A stretch of DNA of 64,000 bases from Kribbella rubisoli (GTDB lineage: Bacteria > Actinomycetota > Actinomycetes > Propionibacteriales > Kribbellaceae), in NCBI RefSeq assembly GCF_004217145.1, contig NZ_SHKR01000017.1, positions 62,001 through 126,000 of the forward strand. Reading direction: 5' to 3'. The notes below the pieces were generated by a model. The model searched no databases. It was not told the origin of the DNA and was given only the letters and a program-made list of their open reading frames with translations. Positions 38,217 through 47,032 of the stretch are shown in pieces (position 1 is the first letter of the stretch; the number at the start of each line of letters is the position of its first letter). Made by a program: the position numbers and the translations under genes.

Positions 38217-39016
38217 CGAACAACCTGCACCGCGAGCTGGCCCCGGTCTCGGACGCCGCCTGGGGCGAGATCGAGGAGGAGGCTCGCCGTACCTTCACCC
38301 GCGACATCGCCGGGCGACGGGTGGTCGACCTGGTCGGCCCGTCCGGACCGGAGCTGTCCTCGGTCGGCACCGGCCACCTCGAGACGGTCGAGGCGCCGGG
38401 CGACGGCGTGATCGCGCACCGGCGGCTGTCCCAGCCGGTCATCGAGCTGCGCGTCCCGTTCACCGTCACCCGGGCGGCCGTCGACGACGTGGAGCGCGGC
38501 GCGAAGGACTCCGACTGGCAGCCGGTCAAGGACGCCGCGAAGCAGATCGCGTACGCCGAGGACCACCTGGTCTTCCACGGCTCCGGCGCCGCCGGGATCG
38601 AGGGTCTCGCGCCGAGCAGCTCGAACGACGTACTCGCGTTGCCGTCCGATGCTAAGGACCTGCCCGACTCTGTGGCTCAGGCACTGAGCGTGCTTCGACT
38701 CGCCGGGGTCGACGGGCCGTACAGCTTGCTGCTGTCCGCCGACCTGTACACCGCGGTCGCCGAGACAACGGACCACGGCTACCCGATCCGCGACCACCTG
38801 GCCCGGCTGGTCGGCGACGGCGAGATCATCTGGGCACCGGCTCTCGAAGGCGCTCTGCTGGTGTCGACGCGCGGTGGTGACTACGAGCTGCACCTCGGCC
38901 AGGACCTGTCGATCGGCTACCTGTCCCACGACGCCGACACCGTCGAGCTGTACCTGCAGGAGTCGCTGACCTTCCTCGCCCTGACGTCGGAGTCCAGCGT
39001 CGTGTTGCGCGGCTGA
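38213..39016 (+). CDS. Family 1 encapsulin shell protein
   Basis: HK97-fold capsid-like protein (Linocin M18/CFP29 family) that self-assembles into a nanocompartment. The 267-residue length matches 60-subunit (T=1) shells of Mycobacterium and Brevibacterium. N-terminal NNLHRELAPVSDAAWGEIEEEA is the cargo-facing helix of the family. AAGGAG precedes ATG 38213, which overlaps the DyP stop, so the two are made together. The likely native cargo is the upstream peroxidase. Confidence 0.95.
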   Translation: MTNNLHRELAPVSDAAWGEIEEEARRTFTRDIAGRRVVDLVGPSGPELSSVGTGHLETVEAPGDGVIAHRRLSQPVIELRVPFTVTRAAVDDVERGAKDSDWQPVKDAAKQIAYAEDHLVFHGSGAAGIEGLAPSSSNDVLALPSDAKDLPDSVAQALSVLRLAGVDGPYSLLLSADLYTAVAETTDHGYPIRDHLARLVGDGEIIWAPALEGALLVSTRGGDYELHLGQDLSIGYLSHDADTVELYLQESLTFLALTSESSVVLRG

Positions 39017-39026
39017 TCTGCTGTTC

Positions 39027-39374
39027 TCAGTCGACGAGTTCGGCGAGGACGGCTGCCTGGCTGATTGCGAAGTCCTTCGTGGCGGTGAGGAGTGTCAGGG
39101 TGCCGTTCTCGGCCAGCTCGCGGAGGTGGCTGAGGGCGGCAGCGCGGACGGGATCGTTGAGCTCGGTGCGGTAGCGGCGCGCGAACTCGTCGTACCGGGT
39201 CGGGTCGTGGCCGTACCACTCGCGCAGTTCGGTCGACGGGGCAACGTCCTTGCACCAGTCGTCGATCCGCGCCTTCGATCGGCTGAGCCCGCGCGGCCAC
39301 AGCCGATCGACCAGCACCCGCTCGCCGCCGTCGTCCTCCACCGGGTCGTAGACCCGCCGAACCCTTACCGCCAT
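39027..39374 (-). CDS. DUF488-family protein
   Basis: A 115-residue member of the DUF488 (YeaO-like) family of unknown function. The conserved RVYDP, GERVLVDRLWPRGL and DWCKDVAPSTELREWYGHDP segments are all visible. It is convergent with the encapsulin gene, 10 bp away, and lies downstream of the MFS gene on the same strand, 21 bp away, so it might be cotranscribed with it. Confidence 0.85.
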   Translation of the reverse strand: MAVRVRRVYDPVEDDGGERVLVDRLWPRGLSRSKARIDDWCKDVAPSTELREWYGHDPTRYDEFARRYRTELNDPVRAAALSHLRELAENGTLTLLTATKDFAISQAAVLAELVD

Positions 39375-39395
39375 CAGCCCTCCTTCAGAGGAAGC

Positions 39396-40706
39396 TCACG
39401 GAGTCACGGTAGTTCGTCCGGTGCTGTGACCGCCTCCCTGGTCGCCTCCCTGGTCGCCGCTGTGGTCGCCGCTGTGGTCGCCGCCGTAGCGGAGGAGTCG
39501 CGGCGTCCAGATGCCGAGGGCGGCGACCGTAACGACAAGCAAGACGGCGCTGACGAACGTGGTGATGTCGACGCCGTAGCGCTCGGCGAAGGCACCGAGA
39601 ACGAGGCTCGCCGCAGGCATGATGCCGATGGCAAGCTCCTGGACGCCCAGCGCACGACCGTGAAGGGACTCAGGCGTCGTCATCAGGAGCAGAGTGGTTT
39701 GCAGTACGCCGAACGCCGCGCTCATCACACCGATCGCGGTCATCAGGACGAACGACGCGATCACGCTGTGGGACAGACCGAACATGCCCCAGAGCGCGCC
39801 CCACACGGCCGTGCCGACAAGGAACATGCCGCCCTTGAAGCGGAAGTCGCCCAGCCAAGCGATCACCAGCGAACCGGCCAGACCTCCGACGCCCGCACAG
39901 GTGAGGAGCCAGCCGAGGCCGGCAGCATCGAGGCCGAGCGACTCCTGCGCGAAGACCGGTATGAAGCCCTGCGCGACCGGCCACAGCAGAGTGTTCGCCG
40001 CCAGGGTGATCAGGAGGACGGTGGCGGCGAGCCGGTTCCGGGCGATCTCGCGTAGGCCGCTCGTCACCATTCGCACTGCTGATTCGGTATGCCCGCCGAC
40101 CACCTGCCCGTACCGCCGCAACGGCAGCAGGGTGACCAGAGAAATGGCATACCAAAATGTCGAGACCCACAGCGCGGCCGGCGCACCGAGCCCGGTGATC
40201 ATCAGACCGCCGATCGCCGGCCCGATCACCTGCGTCATGTTCAGCGCCATCGAGTTGAGTGCGTTCGCGTTGCTGAGGTTCTGACGCCCGACGAGATCGA
40301 GCACGAGGGAGGCACGCGCCGGTTGCGACGGGGACTGCGCGAGCCCGATCGCGAACCCGCCGAGCACCAGCACCCAGTACGTCGCCCGCCCGAGCGACGC
40401 CAGCGTGGCAACGGCACTGACCGCGACGAGCGCCCACGAGGCCGCGATGATCAGCAAGCGGACCCGGTTGTGCCGATCCGCGAACGCACCCGCGAACGGT
40501 CCGAGCAGCAAGGGAGCCAGCCGCACAGCCGTGAACACCGCGACGAGAAAGTCGGAGTGCGTGGTCTGATACGCGAGCCATCCGAGTACGAGCGTCTGGG
40601 TCCACACGCCACCGAAGAAGAACAGATTCGAGAACCAGAACAGGCGAAACGCCCGGTTGTCCCGCAGCGAGCCAAGCGTCCGCTCGACGACAGAGTTGGT
40701 GCTCAC
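39396..40706 (-). CDS. MFS exporter with Gly/Asp/His repeat tail
   Basis: Major facilitator superfamily transporter of the EntS-like (MFS_3) type, 436 residues, about 11-12 hydrophobic spans. The cytoplasmic loop GAFADRHNRVRLLI is the MFS motif A. The last about 28 residues form a short repeat of GDHSGD, GDQGGD and related units, rich in Asp and His, encoded by tandem DNA repeats. GTG 40706 overlaps the amidohydrolase stop, so it is translated from the same mRNA. The substrate is unknown; the pairing suggests export or import of the amidohydrolase substrate or product. Confidence 0.88.
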   Translation of the reverse strand: MSTNSVVERTLGSLRDNRAFRLFWFSNLFFFGGVWTQTLVLGWLAYQTTHSDFLVAVFTAVRLAPLLLGPFAGAFADRHNRVRLLIIAASWALVAVSAVATLASLGRATYWVLVLGGFAIGLAQSPSQPARASLVLDLVGRQNLSNANALNSMALNMTQVIGPAIGGLMITGLGAPAALWVSTFWYAISLVTLLPLRRYGQVVGGHTESAVRMVTSGLREIARNRLAATVLLITLAANTLLWPVAQGFIPVFAQESLGLDAAGLGWLLTCAGVGGLAGSLVIAWLGDFRFKGGMFLVGTAVWGALWGMFGLSHSVIASFVLMTAIGVMSAAFGVLQTTLLLMTTPESLHGRALGVQELAIGIMPAASLVLGAFAERYGVDITTFVSAVLLVVTVAALGIWTPRLLRYGGDHSGDHSGDQGGDQGGGHSTGRTTVTP

Positions 40707-41896
40707 GCCCGGAGTTCGCCGTCGCGTACGACGACCTGCCCGCCGGCGATGACCAGCTCACGACGCGGCGCACGAACGAGCACATCCGGCACGTTCTCGG
40801 CATCGAGCAGTACGACGTCCGCGCGCGCTCCCGGCGTCAGGCCGTAGTTCTCGCGGTGGACGAACGGCGCGCCGTACGTGGTCGCGAGCTCGATCGCGTA
40901 CGTGAGGTCCTCGTCGGCGCGCAGCCCGTGCAGCCGCGCGAACTGGCGAGCAACCTGGAGCAGGTCGCCATCGCCGTACGGCGACCAAAGATCGCGGATG
41001 CCGTCGGTGCCGAGCCCGATCGCGACGCCCGCCGTACGCATCTCCTGCCAGGGCAGCGGCGCCGAGTTGATCGGCGCGACCGTCGTCCACGAGATCCCGG
41101 CTTCGCCGAGTTGGTCTACCATTTCGGCCCGTCGCGCCGGGGCCAGCTCGCCGAGGGCGAATCCGTGGGACACGTTGACCTTGCCGCCGAGGCCGGCCTG
41201 CTGGGTGCGCTCGATGATCAGCTCGTACTGGAACGCGCCGAGGTCACCGCGGTCGTGGAGATGGATGTCGATGCCGACCTCACGCCGCGCCGCGATCTCG
41301 AACAACGCATCGAGCTGGCCAACGGGGTCGCGGTCGATCGACGCCGGGTCGAGTCCGCCGATGCTGGTGGCGCCCTCTGCCGCGGCCTTGTCCAGCAGCT
41401 CGAGTACGCCGGGACGCCGCAGTACGCCGTCCTGGGGGAATGCGACGATCTCCACCTCGACCGCACCGCCGAGCGCGTCGGCCGCCTCGCGCACGTTCGC
41501 GATCCCGTCGAGTCCGACACCGAGGTCGACGTCGACGTGCGTGCGGGTGGCCGTCGTGCCGTGCCGCAAGAACTCACGCAGTACTGCGGTGGCGCCCGCG
41601 ACGCTTGGGATCCCGTACTTGCCGCGCTCGGCACGCTCGTGGGCGATCCGGCCCTGCGTCGTCGGCTCGCCGCCGTACGAGACCCATGGCTGGCCCCACC
41701 AGCTCTTGTCCACGTGAGCGTGCGCGTTGACGAAGCCCGGCAGCGCAAGAAGACCGCGACCGTCGATGACCTGCTGCTGATCTGCCGAGGCCCGACGTCC
41801 AGTCTCCGTGATCTCCGTGATCACACCATCGGCGATCGCGAGGTCGACCGGGTCACCGCCCCACGGGCGCACGTCAGCAAGCAGCAAGGAGGTCAT
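40703..41896 (-). CDS. CodA-like amidohydrolase
   Basis: Metal-dependent hydrolase of the cytosine deaminase branch, 397 residues. Metal ligands are visible: His59-x-His61 in NAHAHVDKSW, the HLHD segment (about 214-217), SHGFAL and the late Asp in GTDGIRDLWSPYGDGD. The substrate is not certain; CodA relatives also hydrolyse isocytosine, creatinine-like or triazine-like rings. The start has no ribosome site; instead TGGTATACCA ends nine bases upstream, which suggests a leaderless or weakly initiated mRNA. The MFS gene overlaps its 3' end. Confidence 0.88.
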   Translation of the reverse strand: MTSLLLADVRPWGGDPVDLAIADGVITEITETGRRASADQQQVIDGRGLLALPGFVNAHAHVDKSWWGQPWVSYGGEPTTQGRIAHERAERGKYGIPSVAGATAVLREFLRHGTTATRTHVDVDLGVGLDGIANVREAADALGGAVEVEIVAFPQDGVLRRPGVLELLDKAAAEGATSIGGLDPASIDRDPVGQLDALFEIAARREVGIDIHLHDRGDLGAFQYELIIERTQQAGLGGKVNVSHGFALGELAPARRAEMVDQLGEAGISWTTVAPINSAPLPWQEMRTAGVAIGLGTDGIRDLWSPYGDGDLLQVARQFARLHGLRADEDLTYAIELATTYGAPFVHRENYGLTPGARADVVLLDAENVPDVLVRAPRRELVIAGGQVVVRDGELRA

Positions 41897-41905
41897 GACA
41901 AAGAA

Positions 41906-41915
41906 TGGTATACCA
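41906..41915. promoter_or_regulatory. TGGTATACCA operator before the amidohydrolase
   Basis: Perfect 10-bp palindrome, nine bases upstream of the amidohydrolase ATG on the minus strand, between it and the GntR stop at 41960. FCD-type GntR regulators bind this kind of site (TnGTnnACnA), and the neighbouring gene is one. Confidence 0.75.
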
Positions 41916-41959
41916 AATTTACCTCACCGCCATCGGCCGGGAGAGCGCCCGGCCGGCCG

Positions 41960-42598
41960 TCAATCCATGCCGCGGCTGAACCGGAACAGGACCTGCGACT
42001 GGGCCAGATGGTCGCTCGCCAGCCGCTCGGCTTGGTCGACATCGCGGTTCGCTATCGCCCTGTACAGCTCGAGGTGCTGACCGGCGACCGCGATCAGGTC
42101 GTCGTGCTGGGTGAGCAGCCAGCGCATCCGGCTGCGCAGCGGGCGCTCGATCTCGATCAGGAGTTCGTTCGAGGCCAGCTCGGTGACGATCTCGTGGAAG
42201 TCGGCCGCCTTCCGCCGGGCGACCACGGCGTCCTTCGCGCGTGCTGCCACAAGCTGTTCGTCCAAAGTCTTTCTGAGCCGATCGAGCCCTTCGCGGGTCC
42301 GGCGCTCGGCCGCCAGCCGGAACGTCAGCGGCTCGAATGCGGTCCGCACCTCGGTCAGATCGGCGATGTCGGAATCGGTGAACGTGCGGACGACCGACCA
42401 GGACCGCGGCCGCGGAGTCACCAGTCCTTCGCTCACCAGCACCTTGAGCGCCTCCCGGACGGGCACTCGGCTAACATCGAGCGCGGTCGCCAGCTCTCGC
42501 TCGACCAGCCGCTCACCGGGTGGCCGCACGCCGTCGAGGATCTCGTCCCGCAGCTGCCGCGTGACCCGCTCGGTTTCGGACTCCCGGCTGTCGCTCAT
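41960..42598 (-). CDS. GntR-family regulator, FCD type
   Basis: Transcription factor of 212 residues with an N-terminal winged helix (about 10-75, including ALDVSRVPVREALKVLVSEG) and an all-helical FCD ligand domain. ATG 42598 has AGGAG about seven bases before; an in-frame ATG further upstream lies inside the palindrome at 42615. Its ligand is unknown. It has a perfect TGGTATACCA at its own promoter and another at the next gene, so it probably represses itself and the amidohydrolase-MFS pair. Confidence 0.93.
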   Translation of the reverse strand: MSDSRESETERVTRQLRDEILDGVRPPGERLVERELATALDVSRVPVREALKVLVSEGLVTPRPRSWSVVRTFTDSDIADLTEVRTAFEPLTFRLAAERRTREGLDRLRKTLDEQLVAARAKDAVVARRKAADFHEIVTELASNELLIEIERPLRSRMRWLLTQHDDLIAVAGQHLELYRAIANRDVDQAERLASDHLAQSQVLFRFSRGMD

Positions 42599-42614
42599 CG
42601 ACGTCTCCTGGGTT

Positions 42615-42624
42615 TGGTATACCA
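42615..42624. promoter_or_regulatory. TGGTATACCA operator before GntR gene
   Basis: Perfect palindrome 16 bases upstream of the GntR ATG (minus strand), extended to TTTGGTATACCATTC. Identical in its 10-bp core to the site at 41906, which is good evidence that the adjacent GntR protein binds both. Confidence 0.75.
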
Positions 42625-42693
42625 TTCCCCAAGCATGCCGTACTCCACCGACAGTGTCGGACAGGGGCAGACCGGTTCCGGCACGGGCCGTGC

Positions 42694-43182
42694 TCAGCCG
42701 GCGCTTTTCTCCTTGATCAGGTCCTCGACGGCCTTCGGGATCGTGGTCTCGAAGTCGAGCAGCTTGGCCCAGGTCGGCGTGATCGTGATGACGACCATCT
42801 CGTCGTACAGGCTCTGGACGCCGGCGGCCCAGTCCGGGTACTGCTCGTCGGTCATCACCTTGTGGCCGGCGGTCAGGTAGCCCTCCGGGACGCCCTGGAC
42901 CAGCTCCAGCGAGGCGGTGCCGCGGATCAGCAGGACCTTGGGCGGGAACGCGCCGGTGTCGATGGTCAGCGCGACCTTCGGGTTCTTGCGGAGCGCCGCG
43001 ACCTTGGCGGACTTGGGCACCGTGGCGATCAGGAGCTGCTCGCCTTCGACCCAGAAGCCGATCGGGATGACGCGCGGGTCGCCGTCCAGTCCGTCGTAGG
43101 CGAAACGCGCCGGCTCGGGGCCGTTGAGGAGCTGCTGGGCGTACGGCTTGGCGAGGATCTCGGCGATCTGCTGCTTGTTCAC
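42694..43182 (-). CDS. PPOX-class flavin/F420-binding protein
   Basis: A 162-residue protein of the pyridoxamine 5'-phosphate oxidase-like split-barrel family, with GDPRVIPIGFWVEGEQLLIAT and RKNPKVALTID typical of actinobacterial members that bind FMN, F420 or heme. GTG 43182 with AAAGG upstream gives the natural start NKQQIAEIL; a further upstream ATG at 43215 would add 11 residues. Function is unknown. It is divergent from the glycosidase-like gene. Confidence 0.8.
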   Translation of the reverse strand: MNKQQIAEILAKPYAQQLLNGPEPARFAYDGLDGDPRVIPIGFWVEGEQLLIATVPKSAKVAALRKNPKVALTIDTGAFPPKVLLIRGTASLELVQGVPEGYLTAGHKVMTDEQYPDWAAGVQSLYDEMVVITITPTWAKLLDFETTIPKAVEDLIKEKSAG

Positions 43183-43266
43183 TGGAGTCGACCTTTCGCT
43201 TGAGCGTGTTCTCATCAGGGGGACGGAGCCGTAGAACGGTTCTCGACATCGATAGGTTGGCGAACC

Positions 43267-45186
43267 GTGGAAAGTTTCGGATTCGGTGAGAGCGAGAGCA
43301 AGGGCGAGGTCCAGGTCGGCGACGACGGGGCGGTCGTGCAGGTGCTGCACCCGGACGGCCGGCGAGTGCTGCTGGACGACGGGGTCGTGCACGACAGTCT
43401 GCATGCCTGGGGCAAGGGATTCGTGATCACGGACCGTGCGGCATACCGTTTCGACAACCCCGCGTTCACTCGGTGGCGGAGCAGCGGCATCGACCTGATG
43501 TACCAGTTCGGCGAGCTGGAGCTCCGCGTCGGCCGCCGGTTCGGCGAGCAGTGGACCGAGACGTACGAGCTCCGCAACACGAGCAGCGAGTCCATCGAGA
43601 TCGGCTCCCTTGCGATCAGTACGCCGTACCGCGACGTCTACACGTCCAGCCGCGAGAGCCTCACGGGCGCCGTGCACGCGCATGTCTGGACCGGCGGCGC
43701 GGACGCGTGGGTCTGGGCGGTGCCGATGGACGGCAGCGGACCGGGGCTCGGTCTGCAGCTGAAGGAAGGCGAGCTCTGGGCGTACTCCGTCGAGTCCCGC
43801 GAGCCCGGCACGAGCAGCAACATTCGCGGGCACATCTACCTCCACGTCACCGACCACGCCCGGGTACCTCACGCGATGGGAGGCCAACCGGCCATCACAC
43901 TCGAGCCCGGCGCCTCGTACCGGTGGACCTGGCAGCTCGGTTGGTATACCGATCTGCCCGCCTTCCACGCGGATCGTCAGCCACTGATCGGAGCCGACCG
44001 CCTGGCAGCCGCGATCACCGAGCCGATCCAGCTCCACGACGGCCGCGAGATCACCGCCACCGAGCCCGGCCTGCAGTACGTCGAATCACCCGACGGCAGG
44101 TCCCGGATCGCCGTCCTCTTCCACGAACCACTCCAGCAGCTCGCTGAACGCCGCGTCCGCTTCATCCTCGACCACCAACGCCGCCCCGAGCTGGGCGGCA
44201 GCCGCAAGTACGCCTTCGTGCCGTACGACAACGACAGCGGCCTCACCGTCCTGTCCAGCGCCTGGCGGGACTGGTCGGACGCGCGCGAACGAGTCGGGAT
44301 GGCCCTGCTCCTGCAGGAGGTTCGCGACCGCGGCTGGGGCGACCGCGCCGAGTTGGACGAGGCGCTCAACGGGTACGAGCGGTTCGTCCGCGAGTACTTG
44401 CTCGATGACGCCGGCACGATCCAGGACGACAGCGTCCACCAGAGCGCCGTGCGCCTCTACAACTTCCCGTGGTTCGCGCGCTTTCTGCTCGGCCAGGGCG
44501 ACCGCGCCGGCGCGACCCGCGTCCTCAATCGGTACTACGAACTCGGCGGCGACCACTTCCTCGCGTTCGATCTCGGCCCGCTCCTCAGCGAGCTCGGTCT
44601 CCGCGAGCACCTGATCCGGCATACCAAAACCTTCATCGGGTACGGCGACGAGCTGCCGCCGCACGAGGTCAACTACGAGCAGTCGATGGTTGCCCCGCTC
44701 CTCGAGCTGCTCGTTTCGGCATACCAAATCGCGCCGGACGAGATCGACGGCGCCGAGCTGACCCGCCGCCTGCCCTGGCTGACCGCGTTCGCCGCCGACC
44801 AACCCGACGTACGGCTGCGGCATGTTCCGATCCGGCACTGGGACGGCTACTGGTTCGGCCGGCTGCGGTTGTGGGGCGACGTCTTCCCGCACTACTGGTC
44901 GGCGCTGAGCGCGGTCGTGTACGCCGCCTGGCCGCGCGAACTCGTCACGCCTGAGCAGGCCGCCTGGCTCGACGCCGCCGAGGACGCGATCCTCCGCGCG
45001 AACCTGGTCAGCTTCACCGCGGACGGATCGGCGACCTGCGCGTTCGTCTACCCGAGCTGCGTCAACGGCCAGCCCGCGCACATCGCCGACCCTCTCGCGA
45101 ACGACCAGGACTGGGCCCTCGTCTACGCGCTCCGGCTACTCAGCCATGGCGCGCCGCTCAGCCGATCAGCTCCGATCAGCCGATGA
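43267..45186 (+). CDS. Unrecognised six-hairpin-glycosidase-like protein
   Basis: A 639-residue cytoplasmic protein (no signal peptide) that I do not recognise by family name. Residues up to about 260 look like beta-sandwich (YRFDNPAFTRWRSSG, LEPGASYRWTWQLG), and the rest is helical with aromatic pairs (SAVRLYNFPWFARFLLGQGD, HWDGYWFGRLRLWGD, FPHYWSALSA) like an (alpha/alpha)6 toroid of glycoside hydrolases. A role in intracellular oligosaccharide or uronate breakdown is plausible. It contains four copies of the GGYATACC motif. GTG 43267 is a weak start. Its 3' end overlaps the convergent SDR by 11 bp. Confidence 0.6.
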   Translation: MESFGFGESESKGEVQVGDDGAVVQVLHPDGRRVLLDDGVVHDSLHAWGKGFVITDRAAYRFDNPAFTRWRSSGIDLMYQFGELELRVGRRFGEQWTETYELRNTSSESIEIGSLAISTPYRDVYTSSRESLTGAVHAHVWTGGADAWVWAVPMDGSGPGLGLQLKEGELWAYSVESREPGTSSNIRGHIYLHVTDHARVPHAMGGQPAITLEPGASYRWTWQLGWYTDLPAFHADRQPLIGADRLAAAITEPIQLHDGREITATEPGLQYVESPDGRSRIAVLFHEPLQQLAERRVRFILDHQRRPELGGSRKYAFVPYDNDSGLTVLSSAWRDWSDARERVGMALLLQEVRDRGWGDRAELDEALNGYERFVREYLLDDAGTIQDDSVHQSAVRLYNFPWFARFLLGQGDRAGATRVLNRYYELGGDHFLAFDLGPLLSELGLREHLIRHTKTFIGYGDELPPHEVNYEQSMVAPLLELLVSAYQIAPDEIDGAELTRRLPWLTAFAADQPDVRLRHVPIRHWDGYWFGRLRLWGDVFPHYWSALSAVVYAAWPRELVTPEQAAWLDAAEDAILRANLVSFTADGSATCAFVYPSCVNGQPAHIADPLANDQDWALVYALRLLSHGAPLSRSAPISR

Positions 45187-45883
45187 GCGCCGCATTCTGA
45201 CGCTCAAGAGCCTTCACCGAGCCGTCCGCCCAGCTCGGAGCCAGCATCGCCGACAACGGATCCGGGAAGATCTCCTCGTCCCCGGCCGCGACCCCGTCGA
45301 AGATCGCCCGCGCGACCGACTCCGGTGACGCCTTGGGTACGTCGAGATCCCGCGACATCTCGGTATCCGTCGGCCCGGTCAGGACGGCATGCACCCGCAC
45401 ACCCTGCGGCGCGAGCAACGCACGCTGCGACTGCGTGAGCGAGAACGCCGCCGCCTTCGAGATCGAGTACGCCGGGATCATGGGCAGCGACGCGAGCGCC
45501 GCCACCGACAACACGTTGACGATCGCGCCCCGCGACTCGACGAGCTGCGGCAGGAACGCCGAGGTCATGGCATGCGGCCCGAAGAGATTGACGGCCAGGT
45601 GCTGCTCCAGCAAGGCGCGGTCCCCGAGGTTGTCGTACGCCGCCAAGCCGGCGTTGTTGACCAGGACGTCGAGCGATTCGACGGTCTTCGCCGCCGCCTC
45701 GATCTGGGCCTGGTCGGTCACGTCCAGGCTCAGGTACGTCACCCGTTCATCCGGATGGATGAGCGCGACCCGCGTTCCGGCGTACACGCGCTTGGCGCCT
45801 CGGCGCAGGGCTTCCTCGACCAGGGCACGTCCGATGCCTCGGTTGGCGCCGGTGATCAGGACAGTGCGGTTCTCGATCGACAT
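45176..45883 (-). CDS. Short-chain dehydrogenase/reductase
   Basis: NAD(P)-dependent oxidoreductase of 235 residues. The cofactor loop is TGANRGIG at about 11-18, the NNAG motif is present, the catalytic Ser is in NVLSVAA and Tyr-x3-Lys in AYSISKAA. Substrate unknown. ATG 45883 follows GGAGAC. It sits between the glycosidase-like gene (convergent) and the SnoaL-tailed sigma factor (divergent). Confidence 0.92.
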   Translation of the reverse strand: MSIENRTVLITGANRGIGRALVEEALRRGAKRVYAGTRVALIHPDERVTYLSLDVTDQAQIEAAAKTVESLDVLVNNAGLAAYDNLGDRALLEQHLAVNLFGPHAMTSAFLPQLVESRGAIVNVLSVAALASLPMIPAYSISKAAAFSLTQSQRALLAPQGVRVHAVLTGPTDTEMSRDLDVPKASPESVARAIFDGVAAGDEEIFPDPLSAMLAPSWADGSVKALERQNAALIG

Positions 45884-46029
45884 GGTGGTGTCTCCGTTCG
45901 GTCTTCACAGTGCTTGCACAGGAGACAGACAGCACCGACGACCAGAACTGCTCGCTCCGCGACCGATCAGTTCGGGCCCATGCCGGTGTCCACAACCAGT
46001 GCGAGGATTGATGACTACGGAGGTGACTC

Positions 46030-47016
46030 ATGCCGGACGACCTGCTCCAGCGTGCGCGGGAAGGTGACCGGGAGGCATTCGCGGCGCTGGTCGAGCCGCA
46101 TCGCCGGGAGCTCCAGCTGCACTGCTACCGGATGCTCGGATCGTTGCAGGACGCCGAGGATGCGCTGCAGGAAACGTTGCTCTCGGCATGGATCGGGCTG
46201 AGCGGATTCGAGGGCCGGTCGTCGATCCGCACCTGGCTCTACCGCATCGCCACCAACCGATGCCTGAACGTACTGCGGTCGTCGTCGCGCCGACCGTTGC
46301 CGACGGCACCGCTCCCGGTCCCGGCGCCGGAGCCCTATCGTTCGGGCGAAGTGCTGTGGCTGCAGCCCTATCCCGATGTGCTCCTGGATGGCATACCAGA
46401 TCAGCTGCCCGGCCCAGAAGCGCGGTACCAGTCGCGCGAGGCGATCTCGCTCGCCTTCGTCACCGCAGTACAGCTCCTCCCGCCGAATCAGCGCGCGGTG
46501 TTGTTGCTGCGCGACGTACTGGGCTATCGAGCCAGCGAGACCGCGGAGCTGCTCGGCCTCACCGAGGCCGCGGTCAACAGCGCACTTGCTCGCGCTCGGT
46601 CGACGATCGACGCGGCCGACCGGCCATCAGGTGTCGGCGGGGCAGAGGAGCGGGAGCTGGCCGACCGCTTCGTCGAGGCGTTCACCGCGCAGGACGTCGA
46701 TGCGCTGGTCGCGCTGCTGACCAGCGACGCGTGGGTGCGGATGCCGCCGCTGCCGTTCGAGTACCACGGCATCGAGGCCGCGCACCGATTCTTCACCGCA
46801 CTCGTCGCGCACCGGCGGCTGATCGCGGCGATGGTGCCGGTCGGCGCGAACGGTCAGCCGGCCTGGGGCGAGTACATCCGTGATCCGGTCACCGGCGGCC
46901 TTCACCTGATCGGGGTGGTCGTGATCGGCATCGCCGGCGACCGGATCCACGAGATCATCCACTTCGAAACGACAGTCGCGTCCTACTTCGGTCTACCACG
47001 CACGCTCGAGGGTTAG
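46030..47016 (+). CDS. ECF sigma factor with SnoaL-like C-terminal domain
   Basis: Sigma factor of the SigG/SigJ-like ECF group, 328 residues. Region 2 (about 1-85) contains YRMLGSLQDAEDALQETLLSAW and TWLYRIATNRCLNVLR; region 4 (about 130-190) contains QLLPPNQRAVLLLRDVLGYRA and the helix-turn-helix of TEAAVNSALARAR. Residues from about 205 on form a SnoaL-like domain (FVEAFTAQDVDALVALL), which in this group replaces a separate anti-sigma factor. GGAGG precedes ATG 46030. Confidence 0.93.
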   Translation: MPDDLLQRAREGDREAFAALVEPHRRELQLHCYRMLGSLQDAEDALQETLLSAWIGLSGFEGRSSIRTWLYRIATNRCLNVLRSSSRRPLPTAPLPVPAPEPYRSGEVLWLQPYPDVLLDGIPDQLPGPEARYQSREAISLAFVTAVQLLPPNQRAVLLLRDVLGYRASETAELLGLTEAAVNSALARARSTIDAADRPSGVGGAEERELADRFVEAFTAQDVDALVALLTSDAWVRMPPLPFEYHGIEAAHRFFTALVAHRRLIAAMVPVGANGQPAWGEYIRDPVTGGLHLIGVVVIGIAGDRIHEIIHFETTVASYFGLPRTLEG

Positions 47017-47032
47017 GGCATGTGCCTAGCCC
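47010..47032. terminator. Bidirectional terminator between convergent genes
   Basis: A stem made from GGGTTAGG at 47010 and CCTAGCCC at 47025 contains both stop codons: TAG of the sigma factor gene at 47014-47016 and the stop of the PEP-mutase-like gene at 47026-47028. It can fold from either strand and lies exactly at the junction. Confidence 0.5.
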
